From: JAPLDB01 sp038230515 | GTDB lineage: Bacteria > Bacteroidota > Bacteroidia > AKYH767-A > 2013-40CM-41-45 | Length of the DNA stretch: 58,199 nt | NCBI GenBank assembly: GCA_038230515.1 | Contig: JBBRND010000028.1 | Location: forward strand, 1 to 58,199 | Reading direction: 5' to 3' | In this document: piece after piece, positions 46,346 to 54,980 of the stretch | Layout: each line of letters opens with the position of its first letter | Position numbering within the stretch: position 1 is the first letter of the stretch | The notes under the pieces: model-generated | What the model was told of the DNA's origin: nothing | Seen by the model: only the letters and a program-made list of their open reading frames with translations | Database searches by the model: none | Translations under genes and position numbers: made by a program

Positions 46346-47164
46346 ATGAAAAATAAATCGCTGAAAACATTTGCCTTTATTTTATTTTTTGCCTCTTGCG
46401 CAAAGGTTCCTATTTCGAAACGGAATCAAATGAATCTCTTACCGGAGAGTGAAATGATTTCCATGTCACTTACAAGCTATAGAGATTTTCTGAGTAAGAA
46501 TCCTGCAGTAATAGGAGGGAACGATGCAATGTTGGTACATAGCATTGGTGCAAAGATTCAAACATCAGTTACACAATACATGAATAAGAACGGATATGGC
46601 GACCGAATTAAAGGATACAATTGGGAATTCAATCTTGTTAACAGCGCTGAAGTGAATGCATGGTGCATGCCGGGAGGAAAGGTGGTTGTATATTCTGGAA
46701 TACTTCCTGTTACACAGGATGAATCTTCTCTTGCTATTGTAATGGGACATGAAATTGCTCATGCAGTTGCACGGCACGGTAACGAGCGTATGAGTCAGGC
46801 AATGGTAGCGGCTGGAATAGGAATAGGTTTAGATGTCGCACTCTCGCAGCAACCTGATCAGACAAGAAACATCTATATGGGACTATATGGTATCGGAGCT
46901 ACCGGGGCAATACTTGCCTATTCGCGTGAACAAGAAACAGAAGCCGACAAGCTCGGATTGGTATTTGCTGCCATGGCGGGTTACGATCCTCACGTTGCAA
47001 TTTCTTTCTGGCAACGCATGGCTGCAAAAAGTCATTCAGGTGCATCGAGCGGAGTTGAATACTACCTTAAAAAATATACAAGCACGCATCCGCCTGATGA
47101 TGTTCGCATAAAAGATTTGCAAGCGTTCCTGCCAGAGGCGCTGAAATATTATCATCCTCACTAA
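46346..47164 (+). CDS. M48 family metallopeptidase lipoprotein
   Basis: The 272-residue protein has a lipobox signal (LFFASC, Cys about 18) and an M48 (HtpX/Oma1/BepA-type) peptidase domain at about 60-270. The zinc motif HEIAH is at 135-139 in VMGHEIAHAVARHGNERM, the downstream Glu is in YSREQETEADKLG and the closing STHPPDDVRIKDL is typical. As a lipoprotein it should act in the periplasm on misassembled outer-membrane proteins, like BepA or LoiP; this is inferred from the family. It lies 81 nt behind clpS on the same strand and ends just before the tRNA promoter. Confidence 0.94.
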   Translation: MKNKSLKTFAFILFFASCAKVPISKRNQMNLLPESEMISMSLTSYRDFLSKNPAVIGGNDAMLVHSIGAKIQTSVTQYMNKNGYGDRIKGYNWEFNLVNSAEVNAWCMPGGKVVVYSGILPVTQDESSLAIVMGHEIAHAVARHGNERMSQAMVAAGIGIGLDVALSQQPDQTRNIYMGLYGIGATGAILAYSREQETEADKLGLVFAAMAGYDPHVAISFWQRMAAKSHSGASSGVEYYLKKYTSTHPPDDVRIKDLQAFLPEALKYYHPH

Positions 47165-47170
47165 CCGAAT

Positions 47171-47199
47171 TTGCAGAGCGGAATATTCCTCTATATTTG
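47171..47199 (+). promoter_or_regulatory. Promoter of tRNA-Arg
   Basis: TTG (47171-47173), an 18-nt spacer and TATATTTG (47192-47199) match the Bacteroidota consensus. The mature tRNA begins 19 nt after the -7 element. Confidence 0.8.
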
Positions 47200-47218
47200 C
47201 ATCCCAAAATTTTTGAAT

Positions 47219-47292
47219 GGCCCCGTAGCTTAACTGAATAGAGTATCTGACTACGGATCAGAAGGTTGGGGGTTTGAATCCCTCCGGGGTCA
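47219..47292 (+). tRNA. tRNA-Arg (ACG)
   Basis: The 74-nt cloverleaf folds fully: acceptor GGCCCCG pairs with CGGGGTC, with one G-U; anticodon arm TCTGA-CTACGGA-TCAGA gives anticodon ACG; T arm GGGGG-TTTGAAT-CCCTC has the expected T loop, with T in place of the usual C56. CCA is not encoded, as is usual in this phylum. A single gene with its own promoter and a strong terminator. Confidence 0.96.
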
Positions 47293-47306
47293 CTGAAAGG
47301 AAAAAG

Positions 47307-47345
47307 AAATCCATTGTTTGAGAGAACAATGGATTTTTTTATGGC
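47307..47345 (+). terminator. Terminator of tRNA-Arg
   Basis: AAATCCATTGTT (47307-47318) pairs with AACAATGGATTT (47325-47336) over a six-base loop and runs into a seven-T tract. Perfect 12-bp stem. Confidence 0.93.
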
Positions 47346-47446
47346 AAACTTTCTGAAACCTACATCTTCTCCAAATTATTTTACGGTGTGCCATTCTAAA
47401 AAAGCAATACAGATTTATTAAGCAAAATGAATTCAATTTAAAAAGA

Positions 47447-47475
47447 AATCAGGGTAACCTGATTCCTGTTTTTTG
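47447..47475 (+). terminator. Hairpin in gap before the frameshifted gene
   Basis: AATCAGG (47447-47453), loop GTAA, CCTGATT (47458-47464), then CCTGTTTTTTG. It looks like a terminator without an upstream gene. The gap 47346-47642 has no other recognisable content. Confidence 0.6.
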
Positions 47476-47642
47476 TGTAGCCAGATGTTACTTGTGTTTT
47501 AATTAATTTTATTCCAACAACTGTTTGGCGAACTGAGCTAAGTAATGGGCAGACAACCTGAAATGTTATTGTAAGTTAGAAAATTAACCGCTACTTTTCG
47601 CAAGCTAACCAACGCTTAATTTTAATTGCAATTAAACGAAAT

Positions 47643-49049
47643 TTGCTCTTCGCTTTTATCCTTCTTTCTTTTACTTTCAACTCCCAGGCACAGATAACAG
47701 GATCGGATACTACCTGCGCAGGATTTATTTATACCTACAATGCAAACATTGCCGGTGCTGATTCCTTTGCGTGGATTATTCCTTCCGGTTGGTATGTTCT
47801 AAGCGGAACGGGAACTTTGCAAGTGCAGTTGTTGTGTAATCAGAATGTGGGGCAGATTTGTGTGAGCGGATATGATACTGCAGGCAACTACATCAATCAA
47901 TATTGCCTTACTGTTAATTGGGGTGATGGAGGTTTAGGATGGAATGTGCAAACCAACCCGCTTTCATTTTGCCAATGCCCCGCTTATGCGGCATTGCCGG
48001 TGCCGAATGGTACAGCAGGCGGCTGCTTTGGTTGCGGAACCGGAACGCCAAGCCCAAATATTACTTACTTTATTTATGATAACCCATGGCCCGGTGGTGC
48101 GTGGGTTGGATATGCAGATGGAGTCTGGGGAATCGGAGCGCCTTTTACAACTACCACTTATTATGTTTACCAGGTTGATATTACGTTCGGAATTAATAAT
48201 GCAATTCTGATTGAAGGAGGTGCCTGTCCCGGTATAGTAAATAATACTTTTACACTTGATCCATGCAATTATATTAATCTTGGAATTATTGCCACACCTG
48301 ATCCGGTATGCATAGGAGATACACTCAATCTGCAGTACGATGGTTTGTGGGGTTCATTCAATTCATACGGATGGAGCGCCTGGCAGGGCAATGTTACTTT
48401 TCTTCCTCCGGCAGGACTCGATCATGCTCAGTGCATTGTTAATTCTTCCGGCACGATCGAGGTACGCATAGTTTGCTTTGATATGAATAACTGTCCTTAC
48501 CAAGGATCTCTTTTTCCTAATTATATTAGCTGCAATTTACAGCTTGCAGGTGATACGGTAGTTTGCTCAGGTAATAATTACACATATACAGCAAACATTG
48601 CAGGAGCTGTAACTTACAACTGGACTTTTCCAACCGGATGGTATGGTCTTGTGGGGCAAGGCACTTCAACCATTACTGCAACTTGTAATCTTAACTCAGG
48701 CAATGTATGTGTAGAAGGATTTGACGGAAGCATGAATTCTCTTGGCACACAATGTATCACCACACAATTTGGTGGAGGCGGGTCTGCGGGGTGGGATGTG
48801 CAGCCTTCATTTCTTGGCGCATGTCCGGGAAGTGGAGTGTCGGTTACTCCGGTGCTAGTTCCGAATGGAACAGGTGGGGGCACATGCCCTTCAGGTTGTG
48901 GGAATGGTTCGCCTCAACCCAATATCATTTATGGCTTGTATGACAACGCTTCTCCTTATCAGCATTTTTACGGAGTGGTTGACGGGGGTAAATTCAATTA
49001 TGCTTCCTCCTCCGTTTGGCGGTGCCACTTATTACGTACTTTATGTTGA
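47643..49049 (+). CDS. T9SS gene, 5' part, frameshifted and without ATG
   Basis: This frame encodes a signal peptide (LLFAFILLSFTFNSQAQ) and two PKD/adhesion-like modules built around repeated Cys- and Gly-rich sequence (GYDTAGNYINQYCLTV, then FDGSMNSLGTQCITT in the second copy). No ATG precedes it: the only in-frame near-starts are TTG at 47643 and an ATT at 47631 that would give the expected IKRNLLFAF signal sequence, so an original ATG may have mutated to ATT. The frame breaks in a run of five G (48984-48988); removing one G joins it to the 3' part as VDGVNSIMLPPPFGG. The whole gene (about 47631-50139) is therefore either a pseudogene or carries a sequencing error. Confidence 0.7.
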   Translation: MLFAFILLSFTFNSQAQITGSDTTCAGFIYTYNANIAGADSFAWIIPSGWYVLSGTGTLQVQLLCNQNVGQICVSGYDTAGNYINQYCLTVNWGDGGLGWNVQTNPLSFCQCPAYAALPVPNGTAGGCFGCGTGTPSPNITYFIYDNPWPGGAWVGYADGVWGIGAPFTTTTYYVYQVDITFGINNAILIEGGACPGIVNNTFTLDPCNYINLGIIATPDPVCIGDTLNLQYDGLWGSFNSYGWSAWQGNVTFLPPAGLDHAQCIVNSSGTIEVRIVCFDMNNCPYQGSLFPNYISCNLQLAGDTVVCSGNNYTYTANIAGAVTYNWTFPTGWYGLVGQGTSTITATCNLNSGNVCVEGFDGSMNSLGTQCITTQFGGGGSAGWDVQPSFLGACPGSGVSVTPVLVPNGTGGGTCPSGCGNGSPQPNIIYGLYDNASPYQHFYGVVDGGKFNYASSSVWRCHLLRTLC

Positions 49050-50139
49050 CACAACTCTTGGTGCAGATTTTCCTGATGCCATAGTAATATCAGGCGGTTG
49101 CGGTTCTGCCGTTATAAATAATATCATTAATGCGAAGGAAGTATTTCCTTTAAATCCGGTTTTTACCCAATCTCCTGATCCTGCTTGTGTAGGTGATACA
49201 GTTATAATTACCCAGGTCGGTAATTCGTTTAATAATTCATGGAATGCCATTACAGGTTTATTCATTAATACATTTATTTCTCCAGAGCAGGTAGAGGTAG
49301 TTATCACCTCCGATCCGGCTTCTGTAGAATACATCGGGTTCGATCAAAATACATTCTGTCCTCTGGATTTTGGTTATAATGTAAACATAAATGCAAACTG
49401 TGATGCTCCAACGGCAGGGTTTATGGCAACAGCGAATCCGATCTGTCCGGGTACCTGTGCAGGTTTTTCGAATCTTTCCATCAATGCCACTTCTTATCAA
49501 TGGAGTTTTGCAGGAGCAACACCAAACTCAAGCACGGCTGCAAACCCGACTAACATCTGTTACAATACACCGGGCAGTTATGATGTTTTACTCATTGCAA
49601 CCAACTCACTGGGCAGCGATACTCTCGATACACCCAATTACATTACCGTGTTGCCTTATCCTCCTCCGCAAAGCATTGTTCAAAGCGGAGATACCCTGAT
49701 TGCGAATGCCGGCTTTTCCTCTTATCAATGGTATTATAACTCAGTACTGATTAGCGGAGCAACAAATAGTTTTTATCTCGCTACACAAAACGGTGACTAC
49801 AATATTATATCTGATGATGCCAACGGTTGCGAAGTAGAAGCGGCAGTCTTTAATGTGGTAACAGAAATCCAATCGGCAGTTGGCAATGGGCAACTGTCAA
49901 TTTATCCGAATCCCGTAAATGACAAATGCGCAATTCGCAATTTAGAATTCACGATTGAAGCAGCCGTTTCGATAAAAATTAATAATGTGCTCGGTGAAAA
50001 TGTTTTAGTTACTCAATCGGTAATTAAAAACCAAAAATCAGAAATGAGCGTGGATGTTTCCTCTCTGCCTTCCGGTATTTATTACCTTGAAGTAACAGAT
50101 CGGGGAAAAATTTTTCACGCAAAATTTGTGAAGGAATAA
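48990..50139 (+). CDS. T9SS gene, 3' part (PKD and sorting domain)
   Basis: This frame continues the gene above. It contains a completing beta-sandwich (PPPFGGATYYVLYVDTTLGA), a PKD domain (NATSYQWSFAGATPNSS), an Ig-like segment and a type A T9SS sorting domain ending AKFVKE. The same frame is open back to 48865, but the part before 48984 is only a shadow. About 230 C-terminal residues are paralogous to 36932-39148. Three 7-bp-period arrays are in the sorting domain (49874-49901, 49927-49954 and 50014-50048). Confidence 0.75.
49874..50048. repeat. Three 7-bp-period arrays in a T9SS sorting domain
   Basis: Array 1: cggcagt, tggcaat, gggcaac, tgtcaat (49874-49901). Array 2: tgcgcaa, ttcgcaa, tttagaa, ttcacga (49927-49954). 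Array 3: caatcgg, taattaa, aaaccaa, aaatcag, aaatgag (50014-50048). Confidence 0.75.
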
Positions 50140-50161
50140 TTCTTTTTTGAATGCAAGGTTC

Positions 50162-52216
50162 TCAATTCCTTTCTACCACCAGTTTCTGCACTGTGCTTCC
50201 TGTTTCACAGATAAGTTTTACAAAATAAATTCCGGGAGGGAAGTGTTCGCAGTTTATCGAAGAGGATTGATGATAAGAAACTGAATATATTTTCTTTCCG
50301 AGCACATTGTAGATTTCAAGTGTACTTTTTTTATCCGCGAACTCAGAACTGCTTACTGTAAACTGAGTGTTTGCTGGGTTTGGAGAAAGAGAAATTACTT
50401 CTTCCATCTGAATGTTATTTACTCCAGTGCTGCCGAATGGAATTACGTTTACATAAATCATGGAATTGGTGCTGTGTTGCAAATAGAAATTATTGCAGTA
50501 AGTATTTGTGCATCCTGCAGAATCGGTAATGGTTAAGCAGATGGTGTAAAATCCTGAAGTAGCGTAGGTGTGATTTGGGAACGGAGAAGTATCATGAGCA
50601 GTGCTATCACCCCAATCCCAATCGTAAGTTAACGGGGAAACTCCTGATGCCATGTTCACTGCATTGTAATGATGCAAAAGAGAATCAGGAAAAAGATTAA
50701 AGTGAGCAGAGCAACTGCCAACACCAACAGTTACAGAATCGCAAGCAGTGCAGCCATAAACATCGGTTACGCACACTGCATAAGTTCCATGCGTAAGATT
50801 AACAGCACTGTCTGTCGTTTGTATCGGAGCAGTGTACCATGTATAATAATAAGGCGCAGTTCCTCCTGTTACCTGCACCCAGGCAGAACCATCATTACAT
50901 GCAGTGCATGTTGTATTCGAATCATAAAGGGTAATTGAAAAACCTGTGCAGTTTGTTGAATCAATGAACACAGTTGAATCGCAAGAGGAACAACCATGAG
51001 CATCTACAACACAGACAGTGTAAGTGCTGGGTGCAAGACCGCCTACAGATTGAGTTGTTTGAAGTGGGGAAGTGTACCATGTATAAGTGTAAGGCGCAAA
51101 ACCATTCGATACAATTACAGATGCAGATCCGTTTTGACAGGTGCCGCAAGTTGCGTTGGTAACGGCTACTGTTACTCCAAGTAGGCAACCCGTTAGGTAA
51201 CATTGCGTAGTATCAAACGGAATAAAAGTTACTATACCCAAACTCGCATCATCATATCCATCCCAGATATGGGAAGAGATTACAGCAGAATCTGAAGAAC
51301 ACCAATAATTATTTATTACACAATTTGTATTTGCCGGAAGTGTTGTTTTTAAATCATAGCCAGTGTTGTTACATATCTTATTACAATAAATTTGATCATT
51401 GTTAAATCCATTTTCTAATTGCATTCCGATAGTATTATTCTCAATTATATTTTCAGAAATATAACTTGGGTCTCCTCCCCCTGATGAATAGACTTTCAAA
51501 CCGACTCCATTGTATTTTATTTCGCAGTTCAAAATAGTATCCAATTGAGCTGTCTGTATTCCAAACGATAGGTTTGAGTTAATGACACATTGTTGAACAT
51601 GCAGCCACTCACACCAACTAATTCCATTATCGTTACTAACAAAGCTGCAATACCTGAAATACGATGGACTTGAGCCATAAACAGCAGAGGTATTTAAACT
51701 GAAAAAACAACTGTCGAAGTAAGAGTGAGCGCCTAAATAAAAGTAAACACCTATATTATTTGAAACAAAATTTGAATTCCTGACAGTAAGAGAGTCGTTT
51801 ACATTACCTCGAATTGCATTCGCAGCAAAATAGAAATTGCAATATTTAAATCCAGCGTACTGTCCGTTATGCAAATAAATGCCGTAATAACTGCCCGGTG
51901 TTGTGCCCGTATTACTCGTAAAGGTGATTGAATCGGTACTTGTTCCAATAGCATTAATTGTTGCTTGTCTTATCTCGAGTTGTTTATCATTTTCAAACTT
52001 CACCACCACCCCCGGTTCAATCGTAAGAGTTACTCCCGGAAAAACCACTACTGTATCAACTACAATGTAAGGGCTGTTTGCAAGTGTCCATGTAGTGTTG
52101 GTATAAATTCCTCCGCTCACATTGGTTTGAGCGTGGAGTGAAGTAATTGAAAAAAGTAAAAATAAAAACGTCCAACTAAGCTGAAGCTTCCTTTGACAGG
52201 TAAAAATCTTTTTCAT
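50162..52216 (-). CDS. T9SS protein: beta-helix, SprB repeats, PKD
   Basis: The 684-residue protein has a signal peptide (about 1-29, SLHAQ), a right-handed parallel beta-helix region (about 30-340; strands such as SITFTSNTGTTPGSYYGIYL, GVYFYLGAHSYFDSC), two SprB repeats (about 345-425 and 425-500; NGFAPYTYTWYTSPLQTTQS and GGTAPYYYTWYTAPIQTTDS), a PKD domain (about 505-585, YDWDWGDSTAHDTSPFPNHTY) and a type A T9SS sorting domain (about 605-684). SprB repeats occur in gliding and surface adhesins, so it may be an adhesin, by inference. It is convergent with the frameshifted gene over only 22 nt. Confidence 0.9.
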   Translation of the reverse strand: MKKIFTCQRKLQLSWTFLFLLFSITSLHAQTNVSGGIYTNTTWTLANSPYIVVDTVVVFPGVTLTIEPGVVVKFENDKQLEIRQATINAIGTSTDSITFTSNTGTTPGSYYGIYLHNGQYAGFKYCNFYFAANAIRGNVNDSLTVRNSNFVSNNIGVYFYLGAHSYFDSCFFSLNTSAVYGSSPSYFRYCSFVSNDNGISWCEWLHVQQCVINSNLSFGIQTAQLDTILNCEIKYNGVGLKVYSSGGGDPSYISENIIENNTIGMQLENGFNNDQIYCNKICNNTGYDLKTTLPANTNCVINNYWCSSDSAVISSHIWDGYDDASLGIVTFIPFDTTQCYLTGCLLGVTVAVTNATCGTCQNGSASVIVSNGFAPYTYTWYTSPLQTTQSVGGLAPSTYTVCVVDAHGCSSCDSTVFIDSTNCTGFSITLYDSNTTCTACNDGSAWVQVTGGTAPYYYTWYTAPIQTTDSAVNLTHGTYAVCVTDVYGCTACDSVTVGVGSCSAHFNLFPDSLLHHYNAVNMASGVSPLTYDWDWGDSTAHDTSPFPNHTYATSGFYTICLTITDSAGCTNTYCNNFYLQHSTNSMIYVNVIPFGSTGVNNIQMEEVISLSPNPANTQFTVSSSEFADKKSTLEIYNVLGKKIYSVSYHQSSSINCEHFPPGIYFVKLICETGSTVQKLVVERN

Positions 52217-52274
52217 GAGAATAGGTTTTAAAAATATGTATCAAACGTACTGTTTATTTTAATTCATCAACAAA

Positions 52275-52313
52275 AAAAATTGCAGACAGCCCCCCGCGCC
52301 ATCTGCAATTTTT
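52275..52313 (-). terminator. Terminator of the YD-repeat ATPase gene
   Basis: AAATTGCAGA (52277-52286) pairs with TCTGCAATTT (52302-52311). On the minus strand the stem is followed by eight T. It is nearly identical to the hairpin at 54940-54980. Confidence 0.85.
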
Positions 52314-52394
52314 AATTCTTCTTTTAGGATTTCAAAAGATCGTTTCAGAAAATAATTCTCTCTTTAAAAAAGATACTGTAAAGAGTTTATAATG

Positions 52395-54623
52395 CTACAG
52401 CAAATCATCAATGTTTGTAGAAGCGCCCTTGTCATGCTCCACATCATGGATGAGCGTGCTCTTATGCTCCTGCATGGCATAAATTTCTCCGAGTGTAGCT
52501 GGCTTTGTAAAGTGGTGCTTGATGCCAAGCCGCTGCGCAAGCAGGTTGGCATCTAGTTCAGCCAATGGCTTAAATTCTTTACGCGCAATAAGTCGGCCGG
52601 GACGCAGCAGCGCGCTGTCGAGCTTTCGCAGATCAACATTAAAAGTGCAAATGATTTGCAGGTTTAGCATGTCATTGAGCAAGCCATCACTCATGTTGAG
52701 TAAGTTTGTTACTCCCTGTATGCGCACTCCTTCCTGGCGTTTGGCAAGCAACGGTTCGGCATCTTCTATCAGCAAAACGCAGAAATGTCCACTTTGACTC
52801 CACTCTCTTATTTCGCCTGCAAGAAAAGTCATAAACATCGGCTCTACCAGGTGATCTACCATATTGGGCGGCATGTAAATCACTATTTTTTTATTTGACA
52901 CCATTTTACGCAGCAAGTGCCGTATGTAATATGTTTTACCTGTGCCTGGCTGTCCGTGAAAGAGCACAAGCCCTTTGGTGCTGCTGTTGAAGCGGAACAT
53001 TAGTTCATCATGGAACTTCTGAAATCCTGAACCGTAGTTTATGTCCAGATCGCGTATTTCAAAATTATCATCAACAGCATGTTCAACAATGGAGAAGGAG
53101 TTGCCCTCCACCTCTATCATATTTATAACGGGCTTGTCGGGTTTTTTATGCAGCGAGCATCTTTCTATGTATTCATCAAGGGTTTCTTCGAAGTACTCAT
53201 CTCGCTTTGCGGATGCTTCGCTAGGTCTCAGAAGTTGAAACTGGCTGACGTAAATATTTCCATCATTGTAAGATTTTTTAGAAATTGAATCGGGAACATC
53301 AAACTCATCTGCACTATGTCCGTTGATGCCGGTTGCCTGCAGCAGGTATCCCCAGTGAGATGGAAAGCTAAGCGTGTAGCGGTGTATCTGTTCACCACGA
53401 CCGCCCCATACCGTAGAGTAAGAATGTATTTCTTTTGCTCCTAGTTCTTCCTTCAATTCTTGCAGCAAGGCATGCGCTTCTATATGCGGACCGGTGTACA
53501 TACGAACCGAAGGGGCTATTTTAAACTGAAGCACAAAATACCGCACTGCGGAAAAACTTTCGGGTGAGTTTGATGAGACTTCCATCAACCATTTGGTTTC
53601 TTCCAAACTAAGTTCTGGTGGAAGGCTGCTTACATCTACCACTTCTTCTTTATCCATTGAAGCTTCAGTAAAAGGATGTGTGAGCATTTCCTCATTTTCA
53701 TTCGGGTCGCCATAGTAGATCAGTTCGCGCGTAATAATATTTAAGGGAAGCTTGTTGTAAAAGGTGGTTTTCTTTATCCAGTTTCCTTTGTCGTCATTCA
53801 CGTCTTCTTCTGTTTCAAGAAGCGACTCCGGTTCGGGCTCCTGAGGAGGAGGAGGTGGAATAATCAGTTTGCCCTCGCTGTCGTATTGATGAGTGTATGT
53901 GTAAGTGTCTTTAACGTTGTCGTAAGCGTCATAAAATACATATTCAATAGTGTCGCCATGCTCGTTGTATTTTTGGGTATGACGGGAACCTAACCGGAAA
54001 CAATCTTTCTCGAAATATTTTGTAATGTTATCTATTACCTTTCCTTCATCATTATACTTATACGTGTGATTACTTTTCATTTTTCCATCAGCATCATATC
54101 CAATGATTGAAACCGGATTGTTGCGTTCATCATACTCATACACCGTTCTGCTAATAACCCGTTCTTCCTGTCCTAAAGTGAGAACATGCGAAAGTTGTTT
54201 TCCTGCATCGTTGTATGTATTTAGTGTCCGGGAGTACAAGCTTCCGTCTGCATTCACTGTTATGCTTTCGAGTACGTGTTTTCTTTCATCATCGCAACGG
54301 TGAGTCTGTGTTTGCTTTAAATTACCTTTTGCATCGTAATAAATGACCTCCGAAGTAAAACCCCAACTGTTATAGGTTTTCACTTCTTTTCCATTCTTGC
54401 CGAAAAGAATTGATTTTAATCTGGCACCCTCGCGGCTGTACGTAAGTATGCATTGCTTTTCGGAATGGGGATAGTCCATCTCCATTTTGCCTTGCACTAC
54501 CATTCCGTCTTTAGAATGCGCTTTGTAAGTAGTGGTGCGTGCCTGCTTTACAGCACCATCAAGATCATCACGATAAAGTTCAGTTTGATTCGGGATAAAC
54601 ATTCTTTTCTTTTTTCTTTTCAT
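52395..54623 (-). CDS. AAA+ ATPase with N-terminal YD-like repeats
   Basis: The 742-residue cytosolic protein (no signal peptide) joins two unlike parts. Residues about 50-330 consist of RHS/YD-type beta-hairpin repeats (examples YNDAGKQLSHVLTLG, YDERNNPVSIIGYDADGK, YNEHGDTIEYVFYDA). A Pro-rich stretch (IPPPPPQEPEPES) and a middle domain of unknown type (about 330-540) follow. A C-terminal AAA+ module has Walker A GQPGTGKT at 557-564, Walker B VLLIEDAEP and the sensor/arginine region CTFNVDLRKLDSALLRPGR. The AAA domain is nearest to FtsH/BCS1-type remodelling ATPases by motif. The pairing of YD repeats with AAA+ is unusual; function unknown. Monocistronic with a terminator. Confidence 0.85.
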   Translation of the reverse strand: MKRKKKRMFIPNQTELYRDDLDGAVKQARTTTYKAHSKDGMVVQGKMEMDYPHSEKQCILTYSREGARLKSILFGKNGKEVKTYNSWGFTSEVIYYDAKGNLKQTQTHRCDDERKHVLESITVNADGSLYSRTLNTYNDAGKQLSHVLTLGQEERVISRTVYEYDERNNPVSIIGYDADGKMKSNHTYKYNDEGKVIDNITKYFEKDCFRLGSRHTQKYNEHGDTIEYVFYDAYDNVKDTYTYTHQYDSEGKLIIPPPPPQEPEPESLLETEEDVNDDKGNWIKKTTFYNKLPLNIITRELIYYGDPNENEEMLTHPFTEASMDKEEVVDVSSLPPELSLEETKWLMEVSSNSPESFSAVRYFVLQFKIAPSVRMYTGPHIEAHALLQELKEELGAKEIHSYSTVWGGRGEQIHRYTLSFPSHWGYLLQATGINGHSADEFDVPDSISKKSYNDGNIYVSQFQLLRPSEASAKRDEYFEETLDEYIERCSLHKKPDKPVINMIEVEGNSFSIVEHAVDDNFEIRDLDINYGSGFQKFHDELMFRFNSSTKGLVLFHGQPGTGKTYYIRHLLRKMVSNKKIVIYMPPNMVDHLVEPMFMTFLAGEIREWSQSGHFCVLLIEDAEPLLAKRQEGVRIQGVTNLLNMSDGLLNDMLNLQIICTFNVDLRKLDSALLRPGRLIARKEFKPLAELDANLLAQRLGIKHHFTKPATLGEIYAMQEHKSTLIHDVEHDKGASTNIDDLL

Positions 54624-54722
54624 ACTCGTGTTGTTTGATAAAAATAAAATAACTGTGATAATTTTTTCGGGCGCAAATAAAAGAATTTTTTTCTTTTTTT
54701 AATGAGAACAGAAAAACCGTTA

Positions 54723-54900
54723 GTAGTGTCTCACTTTGAAATTGAGAGATTCCTTATTTCACTACGCTTCATTCGGAATGAGGAATGTTGTTGATAGTTG
54801 GGTGGTGGTGTGGGCGTGAAGCGCCCACACCACCCCGAAAAAAATAATTATGTGCTTTCATTCCGAACGAAGTGAGGAATCTCTTAAACTGAGACACTAC
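54723..54900. mobile_element. MITE-like palindromic element, 178 bp
   Basis: The ends GTAGTGTCTCA and TGAGACACTAC are inverted, with further inverted blocks AGAGATTCCT/AGGAATCTCT and TTCGGAATGA/TCATTCCGAA. A centre hairpin GGTGGTGTGGGCG (54804-54816) pairs with CGCCCACACCACC (54822-54834). The internal CATTCCGAACGAAGTGAGGAATC resembles palindromes repeated in many Bacteroidota genomes. No transposase is encoded, so it would move in trans. Confidence 0.75.
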
Positions 54901-54939
54901 CCAACCATTCAGCGTTTTGCCGGATAAAAAAACTATCAA

Positions 54940-54980
54940 AAAAAATTGCAGACAGCGCCCTGCACCATCTGCAATTTTCA
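54940..54980 (-). terminator. Orphan terminator, copy of 52275-52313
   Basis: AAATTGCAGA (54943-54952) and TCTGCAATTT (54968-54977) form the same hairpin as at 52277-52311, again with T-tract on the minus strand. It lies directly behind the truncated gene end at 55030-55110, so it was probably carried with it. Heptad-periodic sequence (tatttct, tactact, taatact, ctctacc, taatgct; 54988-55022) sits next to it. Confidence 0.7.

Noticed and set aside
47219..47642. tRNA-adjacent integrated element
   Set aside because: There is no integrase, no repeat of the tRNA 3' end and no block of foreign genes next to the tRNA.
48865..48983. Start of the second frame as an independent gene at 48865
   Set aside because: Its first 40 residues are antisense-like shadow of the upstream frame; homology begins only after the G-run at 48984-48988.
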